Shown here in pieces: positions 1 to 7,799 of a stretch of DNA of 16,909 bases. Numbering within the stretch: the first letter of the stretch is position 1; each line of letters starts with the position of its first letter. The position numbers and the translations under genes were made by a program. The notes under the pieces were generated by a model. It did not search any database, had not been told where the DNA came from, and saw only the letters and a program-made list of their open reading frames with translations. Source of the DNA: Stephanodiscus triporus (lineage: Eukaryota; Bacillariophyta; Thalassiosirophyceae; Thalassiosirales; Thalassiosiraceae); NCBI GenBank assembly GCA_036939755.1, contig JALLAZ010000335.1, positions 1 through 16,909 of the forward strand, given 5' to 3'.

Positions 1-2
1 AC

Positions 3-137
3 GCCGCCTCGATCAGCCCCTCCACCCTCTCCGAGAAAGCGACGCTAATAGATCTTGCTCTTGAGGCCTTGGGGAATAGCATGCACATGGTATGCTCCAC
101 CCCAAGAGGTGGGATCCCTCTCAAATCCCCCATGTAA
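3..137 (+). CDS. Possible C-terminal end of an edge-truncated gene
   Basis: Frame 3 is open from the window edge to a TAA at 135-137, giving 44 codons. The translated tail has a plausible amphipathic helix (SEKATLIDLALEALGNSMHM) followed by a Pro/Gly/Lys ending. The first 60 bases have many G/C third positions, unlike the AT-rich spacer that begins right after the stop, which is the main reason to suspect coding. No family is recognisable from so short a piece. The open frame could also be chance; the sequence to the left of the window would decide. Confidence 0.3.
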   Translation, partial: AASISPSTLSEKATLIDLALEALGNSMHMVCSTPRGGIPLKSPM

Positions 138-1788
138 CATTAGAGGCAGGAGGTCGGATCCTATTTTATCTAGCGCTATGCTAATTTAAAAAAATGTTAC
201 AAAACTCAGGACCCAAAAGACCGGGTAAACTCGTAGGTAGAGATACCAAGTCGATATTTTTTGGTCGGTATCGGTCGGTATTTCTTGGTAATTATCTACC
301 ATACACTGATATGAAGGAAAACTCGGTCGGTACTTTTGGTTACGTATTTACAGTAAGTAAAAGTTGGAGGGAACCCCTTTTTCTCTCAAAAAGATACGAA
401 AAGTACGTATCGTATTTACACAGTGTAAGTAAAGGGATAAAAATTTTGGGGGGTCTCCTTTCTAGTGCCCAATTACTGATCTAATACTGTAAAAATACCG
501 ATACCAAAAAAATGACTGGAACCACGGCGGTATACAACACTAGACCTGACCTGTTGGGCACCAATTCTGTTGAAAAATCTGACACACACAGTTTTGGGTT
601 TTGGTCCAATCATACCTTTTTATTGCATTTTTGGATAGATCTTGCTGTTCCGCCATCCTGGTAAACTTTTTTAATTCTCCAATTTTTGATTGACTTGAGG
701 TCATTTGAAAAAATGTCAGGAATGGGGCAAAATTTCGATACCTGAATCGGTTTGGGCACTAGCTTCACCTAACAAAAACGTAAAATTAATATTAAGTACC
801 AAGGTCTACGTAATTTTACGATAGGTGGCGTACCTACCTATCTACCTACAAACTACGTACAATGCGTATCTTTCTAGTAACGTGTCATGGGGGCGGGAAA
901 CACACACGAAAGTCGACCTTCTATTTTAGATTACTTTGATTTTATTGCAGTTTTGGAACAAGCTCCACGAGGACAATAATTTTGGTATGTAAAACTTTAC
1001 ATGAAATTGAATTTTGGTAGAGAAAAAAGATATTGAAGTTTTGTTAGGGGCGCTCTAGTTAATCCCAAAAATGTCTGCCCAAATGATTCAGGTGCCCAAA
1101 TGGATTCAGGTTTACTCTAGTTTAATGTGTGAACTACCATAGTGCAACCAAAAAATTTTCATGCACCACTGGAAGTTGGACCTGAAATTGCCCCCAATTA
1201 GAAGGTCGGATTGAGGGGAGACTTGTGGTGAATTTACTTAAAATTTAAAATCTAAATTAGAAATCCACTTAAGTTTTTTGAAACGAACAATGAAATTCTG
1301 TTAGGTAAAGATTCTTTTCTTAAGTAAATCACTGTTAATCATATCTCAGCCAAAAATGATTGCCATACCATGCCCCAAGTTGGACTTCTCATTTATTCAA
1401 CCTGCCCAACAATAGTCTCAGCAGGGGGGAAGTGAAAATCTCGATTTTCATGGACCGTGGTAAATTCAGGTCAAACGTTTATTATTACTCTTTTTGACAG
1501 AAAAAAGAAAAAGACAGATTTTTGTACGTAGGAATAGTAGACAGAAAAACCAAAATGGAGCTGGAAAACCCACCCCCCTCTCTAACTATGGTCCTCTAAC
1601 TACTCAACAAGATCAAAAAGCTTATGCTGTCGCTCAGCATAGATACGATATGTACTAAATGTTATTGGTTCTTGGTACGTATGACCAGAAAAATTTGCCT
1701 CTCTGGTAGATCGGCTGGCTGGCTGGCGTGCGCCAGTTCATATGGTATGTACCTCCTGTATGTAGGACTTTAGTCCCGTGACTTTTAG
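138..1788. other. AT-rich spacer without a supported gene
   Basis: This 1.65-kb stretch has stops in all frames at high density. The 96-codon frame at 194-484 lies inside a repeat-like region and has no recognisable domain. Short TACC/CTAC runs sit near 825-850, a TATGCTG/CAGCATA hairpin with a 5-nt loop near 1623-1641, and a GGCT tandem near 1711-1725. I see no RNA gene. Confidence 0.6.
255..513. repeat. Imperfect inverted-repeat pair, possible degraded MITE
   Basis: The left arm (255-284) reads ATTTTTTGG, then TATCGG and TATTT separated by TCGG insertions. The reverse complement of the right arm (489-513) reads ATTTTTTTGG, TATCGG, TATTTTTAC. The arms therefore match apart from two TCGG expansions. 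Between them are two related direct repeats (CGTATTTACAG at 345 and CGTATTTACAC at 409). No convincing target-site duplication was found, so the element interpretation is tentative. Confidence 0.3.
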
Positions 1789-2211
1789 AGTGTGGGACTT
1801 CTCTATTTGCTGTACCACATCTACTTACCATATGATATATGCTGGTACACCAAAGAGACTCACTATTTTCTTGCTCTTGAACTACGTTTCAATGCGAGTG
1901 ACAGAGAGATCAAGACAAAATTCAGACAACTATCCCTCCTATACCATCCAGACAGATACTCACCATTAATTGGACTCACAGTACAACAAGCCACCACCCA
2001 CTTCCAAATGCTCAACAATGCACACAAATTCCTGCGGAATAATCTTAGAGCACCACCCAATCCCCCCTCACCTCCCGCAGGGACACAACTGACACCCCCC
2101 CCAACAACCCCCACACCCACACAACATCATTCACAACCTCAAAATGCCACTCAGAGGTCCAACTACCACACTCACCGCCTGCGCCAAACTCAATCCCAAA
2201 CACCACACTGA
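1789..2211 (+). CDS. J-domain (DnaJ-like) coding remnant or 3' exon
   Basis: The frame is open from 1789 (after a TAG) to a TGA at 2209-2211, about 140 codons. It contains a convincing J domain: a YFLALEL helix-I-like start, NASDREIKTKFRQLSLLYHP (helix II), the invariant HPD triad at 1945-1953, then a helix with FQMLNNAHKFLRNNL. HPD is the motif by which J proteins stimulate Hsp70 ATPase. After the domain comes a Pro/Thr/Gln/His-rich low-complexity tail. There is no ATG upstream of the J domain in this frame, so this is either a downstream exon (a GTATGT at about 1745 and a TTTTAG ending at 1788 could bound a tiny intron) or a decayed copy. No J-protein partner or zinc-finger region follows. 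I am fairly sure of the domain and unsure whether it is expressed. Confidence 0.55.
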   Translation, partial: SVGLLYLLYHIYLPYDICWYTKETHYFLALELRFNASDREIKTKFRQLSLLYHPDRYSPLIGLTVQQATTHFQMLNNAHKFLRNNLRAPPNPPSPPAGTQLTPPPTTPTPTQHHSQPQNATQRSNYHTHRLRQTQSQTPH

Positions 2212-2283
2212 AGAAAAGACAAATGTATTCACAGGATCCCAACACATCACGACGACCAACCAATGAAAATGTGAGAGATGTAT

Positions 2284-2745
2284 GTTAAGTTTCAGAATTT
2301 CAGCACTTCGCGGTTTGTTAGAGCTACCAACCAATGTGGAGAAAGGCCAACAAAATGGCCCATTTTACCATGCTATTTTGATCTATATCTGCATAAGTAT
2401 AAGCCAAAGAACAGGTAACAAACATTTGAAGTATGCATAAATGGTTGTTTGCATAAGAACTTAATTCAAATGCTTTGTTGTTTGTTAGGGCTACCAAGCA
2501 TTGGGAGACCTTCATCTGCTAACAAAATGACCTGTTTTACATACTATTTGAGCCACATTTGTATAAGCCATAGAACGTGTATGTGGACATTTGATTTTGA
2601 TGTATGTATAATGTTCATTTGCATATGTGGCATATTTGGGAGATGTATGATGAGTTTTGGAACTTAATTCCAACTGTTCGTGGTTCGTTAGGTCTACCAA
2701 GCATTGGCGGAGACCTGCTAACAAAAGATCCATTTGTCTAGTGAT
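2284..2745. repeat. Diverged tandem repeat, three copies of a 167-203 bp unit
   Basis: A landmark of the form GTTAGnnCTACCAA occurs at 2317-2330, 2484-2497 and 2687-2700, so the periods are 167 and 203 bp. Around each landmark the context repeats: upstream a TTNNGGTTNGTT-like stretch, downstream CAATG/CATTG-GGAGA, then CTAACAAAA followed by a CCATTT or CCTGTTTTAC block. Copies one and two also share a GCATAAG/GTATAAGCC-ATAGAAC segment and a TTAATTC before the next landmark. The third copy fades after about 2745. Short reading frames here overlap on both strands and are not genes. Confidence 0.65.
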
Positions 2746-4020
2746 TTTACTGGCTTTGACTATGGTCTGTTATTTCCTAACTAGATGCATATGGAACATA
2801 AAAAGCATAGAAATTGTTACCAGTCATCTTTGGAAGATGCACCTAAAATATTGGGGGCATCCATCATGGTCCTGGGGGGATACCTAAGAAATGGCGGGAA
2901 TAAAATTTCATGTAGGAATTCAGTACGTACTACGTAGGGATTCAATGGAGGCATACAAATTCTTGTTAATCTACTCTATTGATGCCAAAGACGAGGTAAC
3001 ATTACCTCATCATGCCGGTTCCCCCGCAGCGCAGCCCTCCTTACTCCTCGCCACACCATCCTCCCCCTCTCCTGCGAACTGTTTGATTGTTGTGTTGTTT
3101 TGCCCAACAACACGCTCCTCCTTAGTACCTCTATCATCGTGTGTTCCTCCTCCTTCTCCCCAGCATTGCCGCTTGTCGTTGTCTGTCGCCCACCACCACC
3201 ACTGCCATCCTCCTCCCTCTCCTGTGCACTCTTTGATTGTTGTGTTTTTTATTTATCCTTGACGTTGTCATCATGGCTGCCGTCATCGTCGTTGTCGTCA
3301 TCCATCTCCATTGTCATGTCGCCCCCCTCTCTGCCTTGGCCATTGGGCGTCGGCTGCCTTCAACGGCGCTGCCTCACACACCTCATCATGGCACACGCGC
3401 GCGGTGTTGCGTCGTCGTCGTCGCCTTCTCCCCTTGGAATGTGTTGCCGTGGTGCGTGCGGGCGTTGACGTTGTCGCCGCATCCCCCCCCCCGGTTGTCA
3501 TTGACAGTGCCATATTGAATTGTCACGGTGCACGCGTGCAGCATTGGCACTGACGCCATCGTCTGCCCCTTGGGCGCCGGCTCTCCTCGAGGGCTCTGCC
3601 TTGAACACTTCTTCACATTGTTCCGTTTTGCTTGGCAGTGAGAGAGAAAATGACCTGATAATAGTTACTCTTCTTTATCCTTATTTTATGCTCTAGCAAT
3701 GGCAGCTACAAAAAACAACATAATAGTACGTGCAGTGACGATCGCCGATTTTACAATTGATTGACCATCGCTGCTGGAGATCAATGGTAAAATCGTGACG
3801 ATGGGGGGGGGGAGATATCATCTTGTCAAAAAAAGGGCCTCTCATTTTCCAGCGTCTGTCTGTTTTTTGGAGTTTTGGAGTTCACTCGGCACGCCAGAAA
3901 AAAACACAAGAGCGGCGCGCCAGAATTTAAAAAAGGAGGGAAAGAATGGGCCGGACCCCGGGACACCGCCGGAGTCAGTGAAACTGCCTGACCCAGGCAT
4001 CTCCTGATGATCATATACAC
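2746..4020. other. Non-coding stretch with a GC-rich, internally duplicated low-complexity core
   Basis: From about 3000 to 3640 the sequence becomes CCTCC, GTC and CACCAC rich and repeats itself. The segment ending GTTTGATTGTTGTGTTG (near 3078-3097) recurs as CTTTGATTGTTGTGTT (near 3230-3246). A CTTGG..ATTGGGCGTCGGCT phrase (near 3334-3356) recurs as CTTGGGCGCCGGCT (near 3567-3582). Overlapping frames of 70-120 codons occur on both strands but have only Pro/Ser/His/Val low complexity. From 3640 to 4020 I see only a hairpin (separate entry) and a duplicated CGCCAGAA motif. Confidence 0.5.
3746..3795. repeat. 16-bp imperfect hairpin
   Basis: The left arm CGATTTTACAATTGAT (3746-3761) pairs with the right arm ATCAATGGTAAAATCG (3780-3795) with one mismatch, leaving an 18-nt loop. 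TGACGAT flanks it on both sides (3736-3742 and 3796-3802) as a direct repeat. It could be the core of a small inverted-repeat element. Confidence 0.6.
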
Positions 4021-5220
4021 TGCCACCCACAATGGAATGCATCAAGAAATCAAGTGGAGATTGTGGAACAGATGCCATCCCCCCCAATAATGCAACCCCA
4101 CACCTCCCAGAACGAACCACAAGACAACGGCCACACCTTGACAGCATAACCAAGATGAGGGACCACAGGCACGCCTACCCACTCCCCATCCAACCACATC
4201 AAGTGCAAATAATTGCGCACACAAACCATGAATGATGAGTGCATTTGATGAAGCCGCTTGTCAAGACCTCTACCAACATACATGCCTGACCAAGGATATG
4301 ACTCCGCGGCAAAGTGTTCTTCCACCATGTAACAAGGGCACACACCCCTACAGTGCAAGTCATCAGGAAACACAACAGAACCAATGCAAAATCCATCACC
4401 CACGGAGGAGTCTCCCCCCCCCCAAATCGGAAGCCAGAACACCAACAACCCAACTCAACAAATCAGAGATCACTCTCTTCACCTTCACCCCCCCAAGAAA
4501 CCCCCCCATTGCCTGCTTAATGGGCACATCCACAAGCAAGAAAACTTGACAAAATATCCACCAATCCCCCGTGTCCAACATATAAGCAAAACCATGCGAT
4601 GCACACTCATCATCCCCAAGATCATACCCCACCCCACTACAATCCAACACATTATTGTCAAAAGGATTCACGGAATACCTATACCCACAATAACTTAACT
4701 CTCCGAACTCCCCCACCCAACCATTTTTATGCCAAGGGCCAGTCCAAGGCCAATCACCTTTGATGGCACGAACTAAGAATGAATTCCTAACCTCAACCGA
4801 AACCCCAATGCGCCGCTGCTCCAAACAATTAAACAAAGCAGACCCAAACCACCTTGCACTGGCCAGCCTCCCCCATGTCATCGGATTTGTTTGAGGGGCG
4901 GTGCCAACCCCCATCCTCCTCCCCATCCAACTCTACCCATGGATCCACATCAGCGCCGCCGAAGGCAACACCATCAAAAACACTCATGATTCACCACTTC
5001 TCTATGTTGATGCTTATGCGCATGCACTTATGACACCTACGCACGAAAAACAAAGAGCCAGCAACTACCTATTCCCTACCTACCTACACCTACCTACCAA
5101 CTAACTTCCTACTTACCCCTTAAAATCATCTGCACCTCCCTTCTTTGATTGCAAACACACAAACTACTAGTATGTGTCGACCTACTGGCAGCGTGGGAAA
5201 CATTTGGAGCAAGCATGTGA
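4021..5220. other. T-poor, C/A-rich stretch with broken reading frames
   Basis: The + strand is poor in T. The minus strand is therefore poor in A and lacks stops, which explains the long Trp/Gly/Cys-rich minus frames at 4050-4448 and 4396-4926. On + several fragments look mildly protein-like (for example a frame through 4700-4890 with LMARTKNEFLTSTETPMRR and HLALASLPHVIGFV), but each is cut by stops. The composition resembles the tail of the J-domain remnant at 2000-2230, so both could derive from one decayed element. This is inference; no motif of a reverse transcriptase, integrase or nuclease was found. Confidence 0.4.
5074..5100. repeat. CTAC/TACC microsatellite
   Basis: Imperfect repeats of CTAC run through this segment. 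Related CTAC runs recur near 5556-5572 and 825-850. Confidence 0.7.
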
Positions 5221-5529
5221 TTCAACGACACCAAGCTCAAACGCATCAAACCCAATGACACAGCAGTCAATGCCTACTATCTACACACGGAAGGCATGAA
5301 TCGATGCAACACCACAGCAACTCACCTTCGAGAAGTCGCAGCGCTTGCCGCAAACCAGGGGCCTAGACAAAACCTTTGCATCCAGTGGTGGATTGAGAAC
5401 ACCCCCTTCCTCGCACAAGGAGAAGGACCCCTCTACTGCCTTGTCCTTTTTTGGGAGGATGATTACTGGGATTGGAGCACCAACGGACCTCCCCCGGACG
5501 GCTGTGGCACCATCATGCATATCTCTTAA
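5221..5529 (+). pseudogene. Possible decayed coding fragment, family unknown
   Basis: The frame is open for 102 codons, ending in a TAA at 5527-5529. It follows in phase another open piece (about 5160-5217) from which it is separated by a single TGA at 5218-5220. Around that stop the translation reads VDLLAAWETFGASM, stop, FNDTKLKRIKPNDTAVNAYY, which looks like one protein interrupted by a nonsense change. The later part is Trp-rich (IQWWIENT, FWEDDYWDWS). I do not recognise the family. A minus-strand frame of 79 codons overlaps it and could equally be the real or the chance one. Confidence 0.25.
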
Positions 5530-5907
5530 ACCGGAAGCCTAAAACAAAGAAGAATTATCTACCTACCTACCTCACCACAAGAAGATGTACTTTGGTGAGA
5601 ACAACCACCTACCCCAATTCACCACATAACTACCTTACCTACTAACCTAACTACCAGCACTTCTCATCTAATTGGACCAACACACAAGACAGGCCTAGCA
5701 TTATGTACAAAGAAAGGGGAAATGAACCAAAACAGAATACGTTAAGAATACTACTCGGACCAAAAAATAGCAGATTGTATCCTGAGACGACTCTGCAATG
5801 ACCCCCACTGAAAGCACAAGGGCCTGAGTGACGTTTGCAGATCTTAGTGGGCGCTAAGAAGCTCCAGTAGCAAATAGCGACCTAAACTTACTTACTTACT
5901 TACTTAC
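5530..5907. other. Spacer with simple repeats
   Basis: The stretch contains CTAC repeats near 5556-5572 and a perfect (CTTA)6 tract at 5887-5910. No reading frame, tRNA-like box pair or other feature was identified between them. Confidence 0.5.
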
Positions 5908-5910
5908 TTA
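5887..5910. repeat. (CTTA)6 microsatellite
   Basis: Six perfect copies of CTTA are followed at once by the stop codon of the small minus-strand frame at 5908-6183. Confidence 0.9.
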
Positions 5911-6183
5911 CATAATCGATAGTTGAAAGATAAAATCGCCCAGCTTTGAGTTCTGACCCAAAGCGATCTTGACAGACTTATCATCTGCTTGAGGGAAACC
6001 AATAATCGATGACTGCAGCCATTCAGCAAGGCATCTAAAAGTGGTTTGCCGGTCTTCCGCGATAGAAACAGATTCTGAGGTCTTGATGGTAGTAGCGTGG
6101 CTGTTAATACTGTAATTTCTGCAAGCTCTTCTACTAAGGATGATCACGAACGTGAGTAGTAACGTGTTGAGTATAATTTGACG
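5908..6183 (-). CDS. Possible exon or gene fragment, unknown protein
   Basis: The minus frame is open for 91 codons between a TAG at 6186-6184 and a TAA at 5910-5908. It begins with a hydrophobic stretch (IILNTLLLTFVIIL) followed by a basic SRRACRN, as in a membrane anchor with a positive-inside flank. A hydrophilic part with balanced composition follows (AEDRQTTFRCLAEWLQSSI and FPQADDKSVKIALGQN). There is no ATG before the end of the hydrophobic stretch, so a start or a preceding exon is missing. The palindrome array lies just upstream. The composition looks like protein rather than noise, but no family is recognised. Confidence 0.27.
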   Translation of the reverse strand, partial: RQIILNTLLLTFVIILSRRACRNYSINSHATTIKTSESVSIAEDRQTTFRCLAEWLQSSIIGFPQADDKSVKIALGQNSKLGDFIFQLSIM

Positions 6184-6208
6184 CTATCATCTAGAGATCT
6201 GTCACACC

Positions 6209-6340
6209 GATTATATATAATTCCGGATTATATATAATCGGTCCCAGAAAATAGTTAAAATAGCGGTTATATATAATCGGTTTATACCTCTCAGAATAGT
6301 TAGAACGAGATTATATGTAATCTGTACTTAGTCAAAATTA
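6209..6340. repeat. Palindrome-rich segment left of the MITE
   Basis: Four copies of the palindrome GATTATATATAATC or close variants occur at 6209-6222, 6226-6239, 6265-6278 and 6309-6322. They share spacers with the array inside the neighbouring element: GGTCCnAGAA-ATAGTTA occurs at 6240-6257 and again at 6516-6531, and AGAATAGTTAGAAC at 6293-6306. The segment is therefore related to the adjacent element, possibly an older or partial copy. Confidence 0.7.
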
Positions 6341-6619
6341 GAACAGCCCCTTTCGACTCCGATTATATATAATCCGGAAAAAAGAGGGGACAGTAATCAG
6401 ACCTTGATTATATATAATCAGGGTCTACAAGAAAATGTGATTATACATAATCAGGGGGCACCATTATTTATAATCAGGGTCTGATTATATATTCAGGGCC
6501 TGATTATATATAATCGGTCCTAGAATAGTTATAATGGGGGGGGACAAATTTCCCCGCCAAAAAAAATCCCCTCTTTTTTCCGGATTATATAATATAATCG
6601 GAATGGAAAGGGGCTGTTC
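6341..6619. mobile_element. MITE with TA target duplication and palindrome array
   Basis: The left terminal inverted repeat (6341-6390) begins GAACAGCCCCTTTC and runs through CCGATTATATATAATCCGG to AAAAAAGAGGGGA. The right one (6567-6619) is its reverse complement apart from a 3-nt insertion in the palindrome and a few substitutions near CATTCC/GACTCC. TA flanks both outer ends (6339-6340 and 6620-6621), the target duplication typical of the Tc1/mariner superfamily. At 279 bp with no reading frame this fits a Stowaway-like MITE. Inside are further copies of the 14-bp palindrome (6361, 6406, 6439, 6502, 6583, plus degenerate ones near 6462 and 6483). One is nested in a longer AGACC...GGTCT palindrome (about 6400-6426). 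Confidence 0.75.
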
Positions 6620-6859
6620 TAAAAAAGCCATTTTATTAAAATGAGTATTCTATCTATGGGTGTAACAGATCCTCTCACGTCAAAGTAGAGAGCGCGTGCG
6701 CACAAATTAATCAATATCTTGATTTCCAATATGTTAAATTATTAATTCATTTCACGATCGCCTCAACAGTGGCTCAGCAGTAAATTAAGAGCTTTTTTTA
6801 TTGAATAATATTCCGACTTCCAACCACCTGGTTGTTGCATCCACCCTACCCTCGAGATA

Positions 6860-7530
6860 ATTACGACACTCCTAGCTTTCATGAAGTCAGAAACGGTCTG
6901 GCCGATTCAGAAAGCACCCCATGACCCGTCGGACGCACACCAGGCTTTCCGCGATGGCCCTCCTGCCGGGTCTCATCTACTTTGCGCTGGTTTTCGCGCT
7001 GGGATTTGTGCTGGGCATTGGGAGAGCCCTGTTTCTACAAGCTGTCCCCAGCGCCGGGCGGCTGACGGGCGTGCTGATCGAGGTACCGATCATGCTCGGC
7101 GCCTCCTGGATTCTGTGCCGCGACCTCGTTCGTCGTTTTGCGGTTGTGTCGACGGTGGTCGCCCGCGCCGTGATGGGCGGCTTGGCATTCGCACTGCTTC
7201 TGCTGGCCGAGCTTCTGATTGGCGCGCTGCTATTCGGCCGTGGGCCAGCCGAGCACGTTGCGTTGTACGCAGAGGCAAGCTACGCGTTGGGCTTCTTGGC
7301 GCAGATCGGGTTCGGGCTGATGCCGCTGATTCAGATCCGCTGGGTTGAAAAACCGTGAGCGCGCGGATGGCCTTCGGTGGCGCAATTGCAGACTGAATGA
7401 TCGATACCGGACCACAACGCCGCCTGTGCACCCTCATGTCAGCGCCCGCTATGCACCTGGGCAGCCTGGCGGATCGCCTCCATCGTCATCTTTTTGACAA
7501 GTGCTGGTAGAGTGCGCCATTTTTTGTCAG
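6860..7530. other. Bacterial-type GC-rich island
   Basis: Composition changes sharply from the AT-rich flank near 6860 to GC-rich DNA with strong G/C third-position bias and returns to AT-rich near 7530. It contains one complete compact gene and, 80 bp away, the tail of a convergent gene, a bacterial spacing. The boundaries are estimated by eye to within about 30 bases. I saw no flanking direct repeats or insertion-sequence ends. It may be a recent bacterial insertion into the nuclear genome or a chimeric or contaminated assembly join. Confidence 0.65.
6921..7358 (+). CDS. Proteobacterial four-helix integral membrane protein
   Basis: This 145-aa protein has four hydrophobic segments, at about residues 12-38 (LLPGLIYFALVFALGFVLGI), 50-68 (GVLIEVPIMLGASWIL), 82-104 (AVMGGLAFALLLLAELLIGA) and 120-140 (ALGFLAQIGFGLMPLI). 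Short basic loops such as CRDLVRRF lie between them. The layout, with an early PGLIYFALVFALGFVLG helix and a second helix containing E-PIML, resembles an uncharacterised inner-membrane family common in alphaproteobacteria; no biochemical role is known to me. ATG at 6921 is preferred because it gives a normal basic N-terminus (MTRRTHTRLS) before the first helix. The overlapping 155-codon frame at 6881 is Arg/Ala-rich and is its shadow. The frame is intact, which argues for recent arrival or contamination rather than an old nuclear copy. Confidence 0.7.
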   Translation: MTRRTHTRLSAMALLPGLIYFALVFALGFVLGIGRALFLQAVPSAGRLTGVLIEVPIMLGASWILCRDLVRRFAVVSTVVARAVMGGLAFALLLLAELLIGALLFGRGPAEHVALYAEASYALGFLAQIGFGLMPLIQIRWVEKP

Positions 7531-7543
7531 GTCTTTGTACCAT
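7439..7543 (-). CDS. C-terminal fragment of a second bacterial gene
   Basis: The minus frame ends at a TGA (7441-7439) and translates to a credible helical tail, ALVKKMTMEAIRQAAQVHSG. Its codons match the island up to about 7530, where the composition reverts to AT-rich. The ATG at 7543 is probably accidental, since it lies at or beyond the junction. With the + gene it forms a tail-to-tail pair 80 bp apart. The rest of the gene is absent, so the right boundary of the island cuts a gene. The family cannot be assigned from about 30 residues. Confidence 0.4.
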   Translation of the reverse strand: MVQRPDKKWRTLPALVKKMTMEAIRQAAQVHSGR

Positions 7544-7799
7544 ACCACACGTAGGAATCCAACATCTCTCCTCTCTCCCTCCCAGCTTGATCAGAGAGTG
7601 CGGGTTGCAAGAAAGTCGCCAGTGTTGTGATTAAGCATTTAGAGAACAATGTAAAAATGTGTTATGGTAATGCATCACACTAATAATTCAGGAGTAAGGC
7701 ACAAAGCATCTTGCTTCACTCATTCGTTTTCGAATAATTGGTGGGAAACTATGGTTCGCATCCCACCTGTTGGATATCATCGCTACACAAAAAAAACAT

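Noticed and set aside
194..484. 96-codon plus-strand frame
   Set aside because: Lies within a repeat-like AT-rich region, with repetitive Tyr/Ser/Lys content and no domain.
2891..3468. Overlapping 120-codon plus-strand frames
   Set aside because: Pro/Ser/His/Val low complexity within an internally duplicated GC-rich stretch; several frames are open at once.
4396..4926. 176-codon minus-strand frame rich in Trp, Gly and Cys
   Set aside because: The minus strand is A-poor here, so stops are rare by composition. No recognisable motif; not called.
6209..6600. Palindrome array considered as a CRISPR array
   Set aside because: Repeats are 14 bp, spacing is irregular, spacers are related to each other, and the context is eukaryotic with no cas genes.
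6881..7348. 155-codon frame overlapping the bacterial membrane protein
   Set aside because: Arg/Ala-rich out-of-frame shadow; the 145-aa frame gives four clean hydrophobic helices.
7740..7775. GGTTCGCATCC resembling a tRNA B box
   Set aside because: No matching A box, T stem or acceptor pairing around it.
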